Notes: generated by a model not told the origin, from the letters alone. A stretch of 64,000 nt of DNA from Cololabis saira (GCF_033807715.1 NC_084587.1:15385017-15449016), one strand, 5' to 3'; numbered from the stretch's first letter, positions 1 through 63,410 are shown. Numbers and translations: made by a program.

Positions 1-122
1 TGACATAAGGGATGGAAAGAAGGGATGGCAGTTTTACAGGGGGGGTGATTTTGACCGTATTTATTTCAGGGGGGATGCCACCCCCCCTCATCCCCCCTCA
101 TCCCCCCTCAACTCCAGTACTG
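1..122. mobile_element. right end of a hAT-type element, cut by the window edge
   Basis: The sequence matches 21558-21672 closely, with the same GGGATGG/CCCCCTCATCCC blocks, and ends in the same inverted repeat end AGTACTG. The 8 bases after it (ggcatagt) would be its target duplication; the left copy lies outside the window. Confidence 0.7.
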
Positions 123-955
123 GGCATAGTGTACAGGAACATCTGCACTTGGTAAGGGTTGGAAGTCCCAAAATCAGGGTGGGGGATAACCCCAAGTGTG
201 GTGGAGAATGAAAGAACAATGGTACTGTGGGACTCCCAGATCAGACCTGTGACCTTCAGGCTGGGACGGCGGCTCCAGCAGATCCCTGGAACAACATCAG
301 AGATGCCCGTCCTAAACTGCTCAGTCCTAGGAGCACTACAAATTCTGCACACAACCCTAAAGCTCCCAGAGCCTGTGGTAGAAGACCCAATCTAGACCCA
401 ATCTTCTACCCAGTCAAAAGTTTATCCAGCAGAGCCTATATTGTATATGTTTAAGAACAATCCATTTATATATGTGAATATTAGATTTTTGCATCACCAA
501 AAATCGGTACCAGTCTTAAATCGTAATCCTATATTGGCCAGACTCTCCTTGTTTTTATGAGCTAACATTCATGGCCGGCTGTTTTTACTAGAGTGGACTG
601 GATTCCTTTTTTTTTCTCCACAAATGCACATTCAGCACTTCAGATTTAAAACCAGGCTAATAAGTATTTCTGATGGAAAACCAGGTGACAAAAGCACCCA
701 CTATCAGACCTGTTTTCTTATTATAAAGAAAGAAAATAAGGGCCCTTTTAACAACTCTTTGACAATCCGAAGCTCTCACAGCAAACTTTTTGAAATGAAA
801 ATAACACTAATGAAGCTGTAATTACTTATTTTTGATCTTTAAGTACCTGATTTGTAATGTAGGCTGTATTTAACGCTTTAAATAATATTTGATTTTTTTT
901 TTTTTAAGTTGATGTCAAACTCTAACCCATTATATACAAAAAAGAATGATTTTAT

Positions 956-1903
956 TCAGATATTTCTTACATTTAATATTAATACTCTTTTTTGAACAAA
1001 GACACAAATAACATGTTGATATATGCCGGTCAGGTTAAATTGTGACTGTAAACTTTTCCTATCCTCTTCCTGATTTCTCTTATCTTCATCTAACTTTTTT
1101 AAGGCCTCTTTCAGCATTTTCGTTTCAGTCTGAAGTTTATTATCCATTTCATTAATTTCTGTGATGAACAGCTCAATTTCTTTTTTTTCAGGCTTCAATT
1201 TTCGCCAACCCTCCAGTTTTTTCCTCTCTTTCTTGAAAATCTTCTTCTCTCTTGATAGCTCTTCCTTCTCTCCGTGTAGCTCCCGATTCATGTCATTAAC
1301 CTTTCTCCATTCTTTTGTTAAATCTTGTACGTTCTCCTCCAGTACCTTATTCCTTTGTTCAATAGTTTTCATTTCTTCCTCCTGCTGTTCCAGCCCCTCC
1401 ATCAGCTCATGAACAGTGGATGTATTAGGGCTGTTTGAGGCTCCTTGTCGGCTTGTCAACTGGGCCTCTTTTGTTTCCTGCAGAAACTTTGAGGATGTAA
1501 GTTCCAGGCTGTCGTTGTAATCACTTGGAACCACATTTCGTGCTCTGTTACCTTTTTTGAGGTCATTCAGGCCAACAAGGATATTGCATTGAACACAGGA
1601 GTTTACATATTCCTCTCTCTGTGTCTGCTTCTGACTGTATGCCATAGTCAAAACAATGAAACATATATTGATTAACACTTCAGGGTTGATTTTTAAGTCA
1701 CAGATTGTCCAACACACCAATTCACAAACTTGCTGTGCCACAAGATGTGTGTCTTCAAGATGGAAGTCTGAGACAATGAAGAATGTAATTGTTGTGAAAC
1801 AATCAAAGTTGGTGGAATCTGACGCCATAACAAAAAGATCCTTTAGCATTCTAAATAAGCCATGCCCACAAAGGACACGACCGGCCTGTTCAGTTACAGT
1901 CAA
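956..1903 (-). CDS. intronless coiled-coil ORF, probable retrocopy, 315 aa
   Basis: A single uninterrupted ORF lies antisense in a slit2 intron. Residues 1-150 are mixed; residues about 165-300 are a charged heptad-like stretch (ELMEGLEQQEEEMK, ELHGEKEELSREKK, KEALKKLDEDKRNQEE) that predicts a long coiled coil. AATAAA lies at the stop codon (956-951 on the minus strand) and an A13 run lies about 45 nt further (905-893), the signature of a reverse-transcribed mRNA. I do not recognise the parent gene. It could be a dead retrocopy or an expressed retrogene; no target duplication was found. Confidence 0.4.
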   Translation of the reverse strand: MTVTEQAGRVLCGHGLFRMLKDLFVMASDSTNFDCFTTITFFIVSDFHLEDTHLVAQQVCELVCWTICDLKINPEVLINICFIVLTMAYSQKQTQREEYVNSCVQCNILVGLNDLKKGNRARNVVPSDYNDSLELTSSKFLQETKEAQLTSRQGASNSPNTSTVHELMEGLEQQEEEMKTIEQRNKVLEENVQDLTKEWRKVNDMNRELHGEKEELSREKKIFKKERKKLEGWRKLKPEKKEIELFITEINEMDNKLQTETKMLKEALKKLDEDKRNQEEDRKSLQSQFNLTGIYQHVICVFVQKRVLILNVRNI

Positions 1904-2225
1904 AATTAAATACTATTAATATTATAACCAATTATATGTAAATGCAAAATAAGCTTTTAACATACAGGCAACCTTTTATTAAATCAGTTTCAGTTTCTCA
2001 AAAACAAGATCAACTCATTAAAAAAAGAAATTCTAATTTTAGTATTTTTTTTTTACTGGAATCTTTCCATTAACACACTAATATTGAAAAAAAAACCTTT
2101 TCATTTTATTATTTAAACTGAGTTACAAACACTTCTGAAATAAAGTCTTCAATTGACTGAATCCTTGTTTAAATGCACTACAAGTGAAAAGTTTGTAGGC
2201 ACGTTCCCATTCAAATGAATGAGAA

Positions 2226-2416
2226 AGTTAAATGTAGGTGGTGTCATAGCGATTAGCACTGTTGCCTCTCAGCAAAAAGGTTCCTGGATCAATTCCTTTC
2301 TGTGTGGAGTTTGTATATATGTTCTCCCTGTGTTTGCGTGGGTCCTAAAAAATGCATGCATGTTAAGTTGTAAGTCACTTTGGATAAAAGCGACTGCTAA
2401 CTTTAATGTAATGTAA
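2226..2416 (+). mobile_element. tRNA-derived SINE fragment
   Basis: A degraded A-box region (ATAGCGATTAGCAC) and B-box-like GGATCAATTCC are followed by the GTGTGGAGTTTG and CCTGTGTTTGCGTGGG blocks. The tail CACTTTGGATAAAAGCG then ends in (TGTAA)n. This arrangement is typical of abundant fish SINEs. Part of the middle is deleted. Confidence 0.7.
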
Positions 2417-4660
2417 CAATATCGATCATCCTGTTTCAGCATTCCTAAATTAGACTGTTGTAATTTCTTATTTTCACACTGTCACAACATGAAGCTGATC
2501 AGAAATAGAGCTGCAAGATTTCTGATGAGAATTAACAGGAGAGATAATCCATCTATTACCCCCTTCTTGCTGTTCTCTTCTGGAACCTTTGTTTTAAGTA
2601 GCAGCTGTTTTAAGGCCTAGCAACACACTGGACAGGTTGCCAGTCCATTGCAGGGGGTATCATAGTTTTCCAATTCAATCAGTCTCCCTTCTTGTGAATC
2701 AGCTATAAGGATGCTTGATACCGTTTCTGTCTTCCAAGACTTGATTAAGTATTTCATTTTTGATCAAACTAATAATTTGGGATATGCTTGGCTAACCTTG
2801 AGGCATCCCTTTATTTCCTTAAACCCCGTTTCCACTGAGCGGTTCGGTCTGGGCTGGTACAGTTCTGAAGGGTTAGAATGGTCCAGCCAATGCAGGACAG
2901 CGTTCCCACTGCAAGTTGGACCGCCAATGTGCATGCAGGGTTTAGACCAAATGCCTGGCGTGGTATCATACATGCGACAACAACAAACGTGACGGTACAA
3001 ACAACAAGAGTGGACGACATCCAGCATCTTTCTACACTTTTTCCGTTTTTCGCTGCTCCTTCCAGCTCACTCTGTATCACGCTATCGCCAAGTATAGCTA
3101 GGAAAGTTTGTATTTCCAGAACCGCCCAGACCTTACTGTTGTTTGCAGGCATCCTTTTCCTATTACCTTTCCAAATTCGACTGAACGGCAACTCTGTGTT
3201 TGTTTCGAACTTGCCGCTGTTGTGGACAGTGATGTTTTCCTCTCCGCCAATCAACAAATTGTATACTGTGACGCCAGTAGCTCCACCCTAACATTTTCTT
3301 ATGGACCTACAACTGAAAAGGGCCCAGAAATGGTGCGGTTTGGTTTCATGGGACCCTTTTAAAATGGTAACACAAAAACTAGCATACCCAGCCTTACCAG
3401 CCCAGACCAAACACCTCAGTCGTAACAGGACTTCAGTTATGCTGCAAAAGACATTTACCTCTGGGATGCATTTGTTCTCCATGGTTGGTCCCGTTTTATG
3501 AGTAAGATAATGTTAATAATCTTTATCAAACTGTCCCAGTCCGTTTAAATAAACAGGATAATTATCAAATTAAAATATGAAATGTTTATTTTGGGGTTTC
3601 AGAGAATCCAGAGTACACAAATAAAAATAAAAACCTAAGAGATAATTTAATGGACACCACAATTAAAACTATGAGTCATGATATTTTTGAGAGTGTGGCC
3701 TGTGATGCAAAATTTGGTCTCAGTTTGACTATCTCTACATCCTTCAAACCATAATTCAGTGTACTGAGATGGAAAGTCTCCTCGTTCTGAAACTGCATGA
3801 AAATGTGCAATTAATGGCCATCTCACTGCTAATAATCATTTGATGCAGATGTTTCTGCAGTTAAGATTCCCATTAGGTGGAACAACGTTCAAGTACAGTT
3901 TAATCTTCCTTTCATGCACTACTTCCCAGTGGCGGATTTGAAGAGTTAGGACACAGCATCAAAAGCCTCTTGGTTAGAGAGGCTCTTTGTTCGGGAAAGG
4001 AGCAGGAGTTGGTGGCGAGCACGGAGGATGGATAAGCATCTGTAAAATCTCAAAGAAAGAATTATTGTTGTCACTGCACCACTTCATCAGCAGAAGACAA
4101 TAAATAATGTGTTGTTTTGTCAAAGTAACAAAAGTCCACACACAGTCAGAGGAATGCAGACATTTAATCATTCGAGGCCTTTCCTCTGATCAAAGTATTT
4201 CGGCACATCTGAGATATCCTTTTATGGCATCAATATTTAGCTTTAAATCAACTGAAGATAGCATTGTAGCTAAATGGAGTACCTGCTTTGCTCACCCCTA
4301 TTCAAATCAAATCAAACTTTATTTATTTAGCTCTTTTCATACAATAAAATTCAGCACAAGGTGCTAAACAGTCAAAACAAAACGAATCCTTCCAGTCCAC
4401 CCACCCCTCTTCCCCACCAACCAATCCCTATAAATATTAAAAACAATCAAAGATTAAAAGAAATAATAAAATGGGAAACACAGCGATCATACTCGTGATT
4501 TTTTTTTTTATATTTGAGAAACCGTTACTTTTCTTATATAGAAAAAACATTAGATTTAATGAAAGATGACCACTCATAGCAGACTCCGGCAATGGCTTTG
4601 TTTTTGGTCTCTTGGAGGAATGTTTTTACCTCAACAGAAGATTTGTCAAGTAAGAATACT

Positions 4661-4719
4661 GTTTCTATGTGCTAAAGTAAGACAGTCAAGAAGACTGCCA
4701 TACTTTAGCACATAGAAAC
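4661..4719. repeat. 59-nt perfect-stem hairpin near slit2 exon 1
   Basis: The 19-nt arm 4661-4679 is exactly complementary to 4701-4719, and an inner CAGTC/GACTG pair (683-687 and 693-697 of the 4.x kb coordinates, i.e. 4683-4687 and 4693-4697) extends the fold. It lies about 190 nt upstream of the exon. It could be a miRNA-like precursor or a tiny inverted duplication. Confidence 0.6.
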
Positions 4720-4911
4720 ACAAAAAATTATGGGTACAATAATTGTTCAGCTGGAAAGTGCTGACCTCAAACACTGTCACCAGCATCAGACATCTTGACT
4801 GGAAATCTGCATCGCCTACAACATACAAAACACTTGTGGCAGAATCTTACCAGGAAAAGGCTTTGTTTACTCTAACAGTCTTTCCTTAAACATGTCTCTT
4901 CTTTGTTCCAG

Positions 4912-51896
<46,985 letters not shown>

Positions 51897-53495
51897 AAAG
51901 AGAGTGAAAAAGAGACAACACCCTCAGCAGATTTCTGCTTCCACCGATATTGTTTTTGTTTTTTTGTGTCCCTGCCTGCCTTACTTCCTCCCTGTACCAA
52001 CTTGTTCCCCCAAGAGGAAACTCTCCACCTCCCTAGAGTACTCCACCCACCAACCCCATTTTTTTTTAAAACCCTACAAGAGTCAAAAAGAAGAAAAAAA
52101 AAAAAAAAAAAAAGGTCCCCTTCCTTGTCAGTGCTGGACTGATGATTGATGCTTCCTCGGTGGGGATCTTGAATTGTATTGTAAAGTACAAAAACAGACT
52201 TATTTTTTATTATGAAGCGGAGAAAAAGACAAAAAAAAGAAAAACAACAAAAAAACACGAAAGCTGACTTTGTCCTTACGTCTTTTTGTTGGCCACGATG
52301 ACTCCGATGGTGCGCCACACTGTCTCTTCCCTGGAGAGCCAGCGGCTCTGATGGATGACCACTTCCTCCCTGCTTCCCGTCTGGTCTGTGAGTTGTGTTT
52401 TTTAGGAGTAACTTTAACTGTTAGTACCACAGACTCAACACTGGGAGGAGCTGCATCGAAGCAGAGGACTGGCAGTGACACGATAACCCCCCCCCCCTTA
52501 AAACACCACTGTAGTGTGTCGTCTCGTCCGGCAGGCCTCCTGAAACCCTCTGAGACTGTTCATGATCCTACACACGGCTGTGCTCAAACTTGTGGTATTT
52601 TAAACAGCTACTGATCAACACACACACAGACACACACACACACACACTCATGCGATTACTCTCACCTGTAGAGTTCTACACGTTACCTGTCAGGTTAAAT
52701 CCATCTTCCCTTCTGTTCATCGACCCCCAGCCTTGAACAAGTATTTATTGTATCATAAATACCTGTACTTATTCAGTAGATCCCCCATGTATCAATCTGA
52801 TTCTTTTAATATATATTAATTTATATTTGTCCTTATTTTTGTATTAAAAAGACATACTCTGTCAAAATAGTTGAACTAACGAATGGTGTCCTTTATTTTG
52901 GTTTATAAGAAGTCGTTTTTTGTTTTTTTTTGTTTGTTTCTTTTTTTCGATCACTGAAACTTTTGTGCTTGCCAGAGACCTTAGTTACATTTTAAAATGC
53001 AAATGTGACGTGAAGACATTGTATATTTTTGTCGCGTTTCCTGAGAGTTTGTACTGTGCCATTACCAGAAGGTCTTTATATTAAGAGTATAAATGTATAG
53101 ATAATTTCCCTACCTATGTACTTCACACACGGATCTTGTGAGTAGCATTGACCCTAGCGGATGCATAGAACTGTTTTTACCTTTTTAACAAATTTAAAGA
53201 ATACTGTGACTTTTTCTAAATGAAACTACTTTGTTAGCCCCTCGGTCTCTGATGTTAACATGTTGCTGCTAAGTTTTTGTACCGTAGACTTGGATCCTGA
53301 TCTGTATGTTATATAAAGCTTCATGCTCCTTGCTGTCAGGGGGCGACCTTGTGTAACAGATAAATATGCCCCCCCCCCCCCCCCCTCAACTCCACACATG
53401 TGCATTGTGCTTTATATTCCCCCTCTCCATCCCCCAGACTAATGTCAGTTCCCTGACTGATGTTTGTTTATTAAACACAATATTTACCTCAAAAT
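51897..53495 (+). other. slit2: slit2 3' untranslated region
   Basis: The region starts after the TAA and contains A-rich and C-rich homopolymer runs (about 52093-52112 and 53370-53387) and a short CA tract at 52618-52650. A polyadenylation signal ATTAAA at 53470-53475 is followed by T-rich sequence, so cleavage near 53485-53500 is likely. Other weaker signals exist downstream (AATAAA at about 53964 and 54125). The end point is inferred. Confidence 0.65.
53470..53475 (+). terminator. slit2: probable slit2 polyadenylation signal
   Basis: The hexamer is ATTAAA within TGTTTATTAAACAC, with a T-rich downstream element from 53508. No transcript end is available here, so use of this site is inferred. 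Confidence 0.5.
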
Positions 53496-54449
53496 TTTCA
53501 TCTTTGCTATTTTTTTTTTTTTTTTTTCATTTAGAGGTCTGACCCAGAAAAATCCTCCCTGCCACCCAACAGGGGATGAGTCTTAAAGTGTACCATAATG
53601 TGCACAGTAATCTGCCCACATTTGTACATATTGTTGAATTCATCAGGGATTTTGCATCATTTGCTCGGATTTGCAGATTCTCTCTCCTTCAACTTTTAGT
53701 CTTAATTTTTTTTATCCCATTTGTCCCGCCGCAAACCCTTGAAGCCGGTCGTGGAGTCCTGCAATCAGTCATATGTGATGAAAACAGGAATGTTACATCT
53801 GAAATTAAACTTCTTTAATGGATTTGTGTTTTTTTTGGATCAGTCACTACCCTCGCAGGTCTTTTGGGAGATCTCTCCCATGAGCTACCGAGCAAACAAA
53901 GAAGCCCTGCAGCAAGCAGCATTTCTGTGTTTGTGTCGCAGGAGCCTGCTGTCTCCAGCTGCAAATAAATACATCAAAAATTAATAGCTAACAGACATCT
54001 ATAGTAAAGAGATTCCATCCATCCATCCATCTGTTTCCATCACCTGCTTCAGTAAATCTCAGGGTCACTGGTGCCTGATGAAGCATCTCCCAGCTGTCAA
54101 CAAGCAAAAGGCGCAAAAAGTGTAATAAAGCCACACGAAATGTCAATGCACCATTATACACGCTCTATACATCTATCTGCCTTGATCAATAATGAAATCA
54201 AATCGTTGACCCTAAAGTTAGCTCATTGTGCTTGTCAAAACTGTTTGAATTATAGCAGAAACATTGACGATCCAGGATCGTTTATTATTTCTGACTGCTG
54301 TATGAAGTCTGACGTTGCAGTGACAATAAAAGAGACAACAAGAATAGCAGTTTATAAGCGTCTACATCTGGAGTTGCAGCCAAGGTGAGTGCCACAATAG
54401 CGGATCAATAGGATATTGATCCAGTGCTTTACTTTAATTTAACCATCTG

Positions 54450-54680
54450 CAGGGATCCCGCGGCGGTCCGCCGCCGCGGGATCCCTGGCTGCTTCTTTCC
54501 GTGCCGTGGGGGCCCCGCCCGCAGGCGGTGGATTGCCTCCCTCCTACTTCTCCCCTCTGTGGGGTTGCTGGTGGCCTGGGTTCCGGGCTCTTCCGTGTCG
54601 GCCTCTGGTCTCGCGGGTGGCGGGGTTGCTCCCCCCCCTCCCCCACTATAGATACACTTCAGGTGGAGCTTTGTTTGGTT

Positions 54681-54735
<55 letters not shown>

Positions 54736-55349
54736 GCCACTCAGTCACATACATATACACAAACATACACAGCCACACAAACATATACACACACACACAC
54801 ACGTACGAACACACATATACACACACATACACACACACACACACACGCATGATCATATACATACAGAGACATACACGCATACACACACATAGACATACAC
54901 ACTGGCTTGTTCACCTGCATGCTTGCTCTGTAGTTTTTGGGGTTAGGTAGCGGTAGCGGTAGCTTAGCTCAGACTGCGATCAGATCTCAAGATTTGGATC
55001 GATTGCCCTTCATGTTTTGGTCGGCTCCGTGCCGGTTTCGTGCTTTGTTTGTGTTTTTTTTTGTTGCAGATTTCCAGTGCTTGACGTGTGTTTCCGTGTG
55101 TTCCTGCTTCCTGGATTGGCAGTGGATGTCGTCACCCCCCCACCCCCCCAAAAAAAAACAAAAAAAAAAAAAAAACACTGGGTTTGTATGTGTATATTTA
55201 TGTATGTGTACGCATATGTATGTGTATATATATGTATATATATTAAATATAGTAATAATGCACATATATATATACCTTTGGTTTCTACCGTCATGGTATC
55301 AATCATTAATATGTGTGCAGACAAGGTAAAAAAAAAAAATAAGAATAAT
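54450..55349 (+). mobile_element. retroposon-like insertion with 15-bp target duplication
   Basis: The 15-mer taatttaaccatctg occurs at 54435-54449 and again at 55349-55363. The insert starts with a GC-rich block opened by a perfect hairpin (GGGATCCCGCGGCGG and its complement, 54453-54486), continues through a CA-rich microsatellite, and ends in an A-rich stretch just before the second copy. This is the layout of target-primed reverse transcription. I do not recognise the family. Confidence 0.7.
54685..54900. repeat. (CA)n with CATA variants
   Basis: About 23 pure CA units (54685-54731) are followed by a degenerate CACATA tract inside the retroposon-like insertion. Confidence 0.93.
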
Positions 55350-57140
55350 AATTTAACCATCTGAAATTTTGATGTGGAGAATACATTTTCTGACCCTGTA
55401 AAGGATAAAACGGGTATAGAAGATGGATGGATGGATATGACCGTGCAGTTCCAAGAAACGAGTAGGGACGTCTCTGCGTGACTTCTGGACCAGTACGACG
55501 GGCGTGCCGACTCCATGGCAGGTATTAAACAATGCAGCGCCTGGACAGTTCAGTGGAAACACTACCAGCTTCAGCAGCCGATGCTTTTACTTGTCAGTTT
55601 CGTGTATGTTGTGTATGTTGTCACCTCTTTTAATCTATAGTGTGCTAAGACAAATGTGTGCTTCTAATACTATTCTGTCCAGTTTTACAGACATATGGAC
55701 CAAAAACATTTCCCCACTGTCCATCCCAATCTTGTTGCATGCACCAAGCCAGCATCCTCCCGCTGGATGTCAGTGTCTCAAATTAAGCCTTTCCTTTCAG
55801 TGCGTAGTAGTTGAAACAGAAACTGCACAAGAAGAAATGTATTTATTTATTTAAGCTTTTAGAAAGTTGCAGTGCTCAGAGAATACCCACAGCTGTGGTG
55901 CTTTCCAACCAAGAGCTACATGTGAGAACTTTAGCCACAAAGTAAAAGCAGCAAAAGGTCAAACAAAGGACAAGTTCCCAAAGGTCTTTCAGAAGGTGCA
56001 CGTTTGAATCAGCGGTTGTGGCTGTATATAAAAGTTGTTTTTCCCTGAACAGAAACAGGATCTTACCTATGCGGGATTGTCAAAGAACCTCACTGCGGGC
56101 CAAGTTAGGGAACTCATGGGAACACATTGGTTGCATCCCAGTTATGCAGCGTTTTCGTGAGATGTTCACAAAAGCTTTGACAATACTGATACAACGTATT
56201 TTTTGTGACCTGATTGATTGTGAAGTGTAGAAGCAGTTTAGTTTGGTTTAAAGTGGTTCTCCCGAGAGAATGCAGCTCTGCTAATGTCAAATTTTTGTTT
56301 GATTTGTCAAGATAGGCCCTAAGTGAAGGTTTCTACGCTTTTCGAAACTGTCGCATCATCTGGTGCACCTCTGTTCCCACAGCTGAAAGACCAAACTAAA
56401 GTCCCATTATTTAATCTGTATAAATATATTGCTGTATGTGAACGTGGATTTGTGTTGGTATATCGTAAAACTGAGGATTGAAAGCTCCCTGGCTCATATT
56501 TATAATTCTCCTCCAGTCCTAATATTGACCAATCACACTGGACTGTTGTAGCATTCAAATGAGCAGTCATTTGTAGAGGAAAAGATGTGTTACTTTTTTA
56601 TGAAAATACAAGCTTGAAACCATTATCATCTGACTATGAAGTAGATTTTCATCATTTCTGACAAATTTTAGGATGTAAAATGTTTTTCTTTTTATCTTTT
56701 TTGTCAAACCAACTTCTAACTAAATGAATTTCTGTGGCATTGAATCGTTTTGTTAGACCTGCAATACATGATTGGCTTTTTTAGTAGTCAGTTGACACTA
56801 CAGTACACAAGGCTCAATGACATACTGTACTACAAGACACACTTCAGCGTTTACAGCTGTCTCGTAAGCATTATGTAGCTCACTTCTTATTAACGTTACT
56901 TATTAACGGTATAGAAGTAGCTTCTGGTGAAGCTACAGAACAGGACAGGAGATCTTTTGTCCCCTTGCTGAGGCCACGTCGATGACTTCCAAACCAGTTA
57001 TCTGACTCTATCAGTGCAATACTGCTGTTCATCTTATTCAGTATAATCTGCCACTTTATTCCATTTTTAGTGCAATAGCCCTTTAAGACCCCTCAAAGCC
57101 GTGCAATAACCCAGTTTCTGCTGAGCATGCTGTATATATA

Positions 57141-58733
57141 CAGTGGGGCAAACAAGTATTTAGTCAGACACCAATTGTGCAAGTTCTCCCACTTTAAAAT
57201 ATGAGAGAGGCCTGTCATTTTCATCATAGCTACACTTCAACTATGAGAGACAAAATGGGGGGAAAGAATCCAGGAAATCACATTGTAGGATTTTTACTGA
57301 ATGAATTGATAAATTCCTGGGTAAAATGAGTATTTGGTCACCTACAAACAAGCAAGATTTCTGGCTTTCTCAGACCTGTAACTTCTTCTTTAAGAGGCTC
57401 CTTTGTCCTCCACTCGTTAACTGTATTAATGGCACCTGTTTTACCTCGTTATCAGTATAAAAGACACCTGTCCACAACCTCAAACAGTCACACTCCAAAC
57501 TCCACTATGGCCAAGACCAAAGAGCTGTCAAAGGACGTGAGAAACTAAATTGTAGACCTGCACCAGACTGGGAAGACTGAATCTGCAATAGGTAAGCAGC
57601 TCGGTGTGAAGAAATCAACTGTGGGAGCAATTATTAGAAAATGAAAGATATACAAGACCACTGATAATCTCCCTCATTAATCTCCCTCTCCCTGGGGCTC
57701 CACGCAAGATCTCGCAACACTCGAAAAATGATCACAAGAACGGTGAGTAAAGATCCCAGAACCACACGGGGACCTAGTGAATGACCTGCTGAGAGCTGGG
57801 ACCAAAGTAACAAAGGTACCATCAGTAACGCACTACGCTGCCAGGGACTCAAATCCTGCAGTGCCAGATGTTCCCCCTTGCTGAAGACAGTACATGTCCA
57901 GGCCTGTCTGAAGTTTACTAGGGAGCATTTGGATGATGCAGAAGAGGATTGGGAGAATGTTATATGGTCAGATGAAACCAAAATAGAACTTTTTGGTAGA
58001 AACACAACTTGTGGTGTTTGGAGGAGAAAGAAAGCTGAGTTGCATCCAAAGAACACCAAACCTACTGTGAAGCATGGGGGTGGAAACAACATGCTTCGGG
58101 ATGTTTTTCTGCAAAGGGTCCAGGACAACTGATCCGTGTAAGGGACACAACGAATGGGGCCATGTATCATGAGATTTTGAGTGAAAACCTCTTTCCATCA
58201 GCAAGGGCATTGAAGATGAAACGTGGCTGTGTCTTTCAGCATGACAATGATCCCAAACACACCGGCCGGGCAACGAAGGAGTGACTTCATAAGAAACATT
58301 TCAAGGTCCTGGAGTGGCCTAGCCAGTCTCCAGATCTCAACCCCATACAAAATCTTTGGGAGTTGAAAGTCCGTGTTGCCCAGCAACAGCCCCAAACATC
58401 ACTGCTCTAGAGGAGATCTGCATGGATGAACGAGCCAAAATACCAGCAACAGTGTGTGAAAACCTTGTGAGACTTGACCTCTGTCATTGCAAACAAAGGG
58501 TATATAACAAAGTATTGAGATGAACTTTTGTTATTGACCAAATACTTATTTTCCACTATAATTTGCATATTGATTCTTTAAAAATCATGTGAATTTTTCT
58601 GCATTATTTTTCTTATCATTTTGTCTCTCATAGTTGAAATATACCTGTGATGAAAATTACAGGCCTCTTTCATCTTTTTAAGTGGGAGAACCTGCACAAC
58701 TGGTGTATGACTAAATACTTTTTTGCCCCACTT
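57141..58733 (+). mobile_element. Tc1-like transposon with broken transposase
   Basis: The ends CAGTGGGGCAAACAAGTATT and AATACTTTTTTGCCCCACT, TA-flanked, bracket 1.6 kb. The transposase frame begins MAKTKELSKDVRN near 57507 and shows KKSTVGAIIRK, DETKIELFG near 57973 (second catalytic Asp region) and QTHRPG, but is cut by many stops and shifts. It is inactive. Confidence 0.92.
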
Positions 58734-59159
58734 TATATATTTAATGTTCATTCAGATTTCAGATTTTGTAAGCCTATTTCTCTAATATTTATTATACTTA
58801 GATGTAAATTTGAGAGTTTTTTTATGTCTTTAGACTAGGTTTATACCTACATACCTACATCTATATATATATCTATCCATCTGTCTGTCTGTCTAACCTG
58901 TTTTGCTGTCCGTAGTGTTGTGGTAAGAAGTAGTCTGAACCATTGAAATGTAACCTTTTATTTTTCATTCTCACAAACAAACATACAGAGCTTTTCTTCA
59001 ATATATATAGTATATATGAACTCTCTATAACCCAGTATAAAGAGACTATACCTCTGTATAATCTCTTGTTGTCTCTTTGACTTGTAAAGAATTAAGAAAC
59101 ATAAAAAATAAGAACACCTGCTCAATTTGAAAAGAAATCAATTTACTCTATTGTGTCAA
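58734..59159. other. intergenic region downstream of intelectin
   Basis: AT-rich, with a short (TCTG)n/(TCTA)n stretch near 58860-58895. No gene or named element recognised. Confidence 0.5.
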
Positions 59160-59563
59160 CCATCTGGCAAAAAAAAACGATTTATTAAAGTACATATGCA
59201 CAAATATGTTAAATAATAACACAACATCCATAGTCTTTGTCTTAGAAGACATTTTGTAAATCGAAGTAACAAATATGACAAATGTAGACATCTTAAGTCT
59301 AATTTTCATATCCCTACCCTGTCAGGAGCCAAAAAGTCAAAGGAAATCATAGTTTTTATGTGCAAGATTCTTGAAAACTGAACCCCGGATATAGATGGAA
59401 GGTTTTTTCTTTTCTGTCCGCTACTCTGGATTAAATTACTCCTAGAAAGTTACAGCCATCCTAATAGTTATCATTTTATCCAGATACAAGAAAATGTAAT
59501 GTCATAGTTTACTGTGCTGCTTAAAAACATAACATAACATAACTTAAATACTAAATCATCCGC
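59160..59563 (-). other. itln: intelectin 3'UTR with polyadenylation signal
   Basis: The region extends from the stop codon to an AATAAA on the minus strand (59186-59181). Cleavage about 20 nt later is assumed. The 3' ends of slit2 and intelectin face each other about 5.7 kb apart. Confidence 0.5.
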
Positions 59564-63115
<3,552 letters not shown>

Positions 63116-63410
63116 GTCTCTGAAATAGAAAGAAACAGTTTTTAAATAAAATTAAATAAAAAAAATTATTAACTTTACACAGTACTGTATGTGAAACAAA
63201 TCAATCAATTTGATCTTGACACGTTTACAAAAGAAAAAAAAAGTTAAGAGTGATTTTAATAGTTTTACTCTAGATCAATTCTGACATAATTCACAAAAAG
63301 TAAGGGCTATAAAGAGCTCCAGCAGCCCAATAAGACTGAACATTGCTCTGTGTTAAATGCAAAAACAGGTTAATGTAAAATAAAAATGACATCTAGTGGT
63401 CGTTTCCTAC

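Larger units (their letters stand above)
1..4911 (+). other. slit2: slit2 intron upstream of the first visible exon (3' part)
   Basis: Contents: a hAT end (1-122), the coiled-coil retrocopy (956-1903), a tRNA-like SINE (2226-2416), an L2-like LINE scrap (2450-2590), a possible degraded TIR element beginning CGTTTCCACTGAGCGG near 2826, a LINE-type tail (about 4295-4400) and a perfect hairpin (4661-4719). I recognise nothing in 123-890, 1910-2220 or 3500-4290. Confidence 0.6.
53496..57140. other. intergenic region between slit2 and the Tc1
   Basis: It contains a (CCAT)n scrap near 54017 and the insertion at 54450-55349. I recognise nothing in 53500-54430 or 55364-57140. Confidence 0.55.

Noticed and set aside
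57634..58273. Minus-strand frames of 100-178 codons across the Tc1
   Set aside because: Shadows of the broken transposase, which reads on the plus strand.
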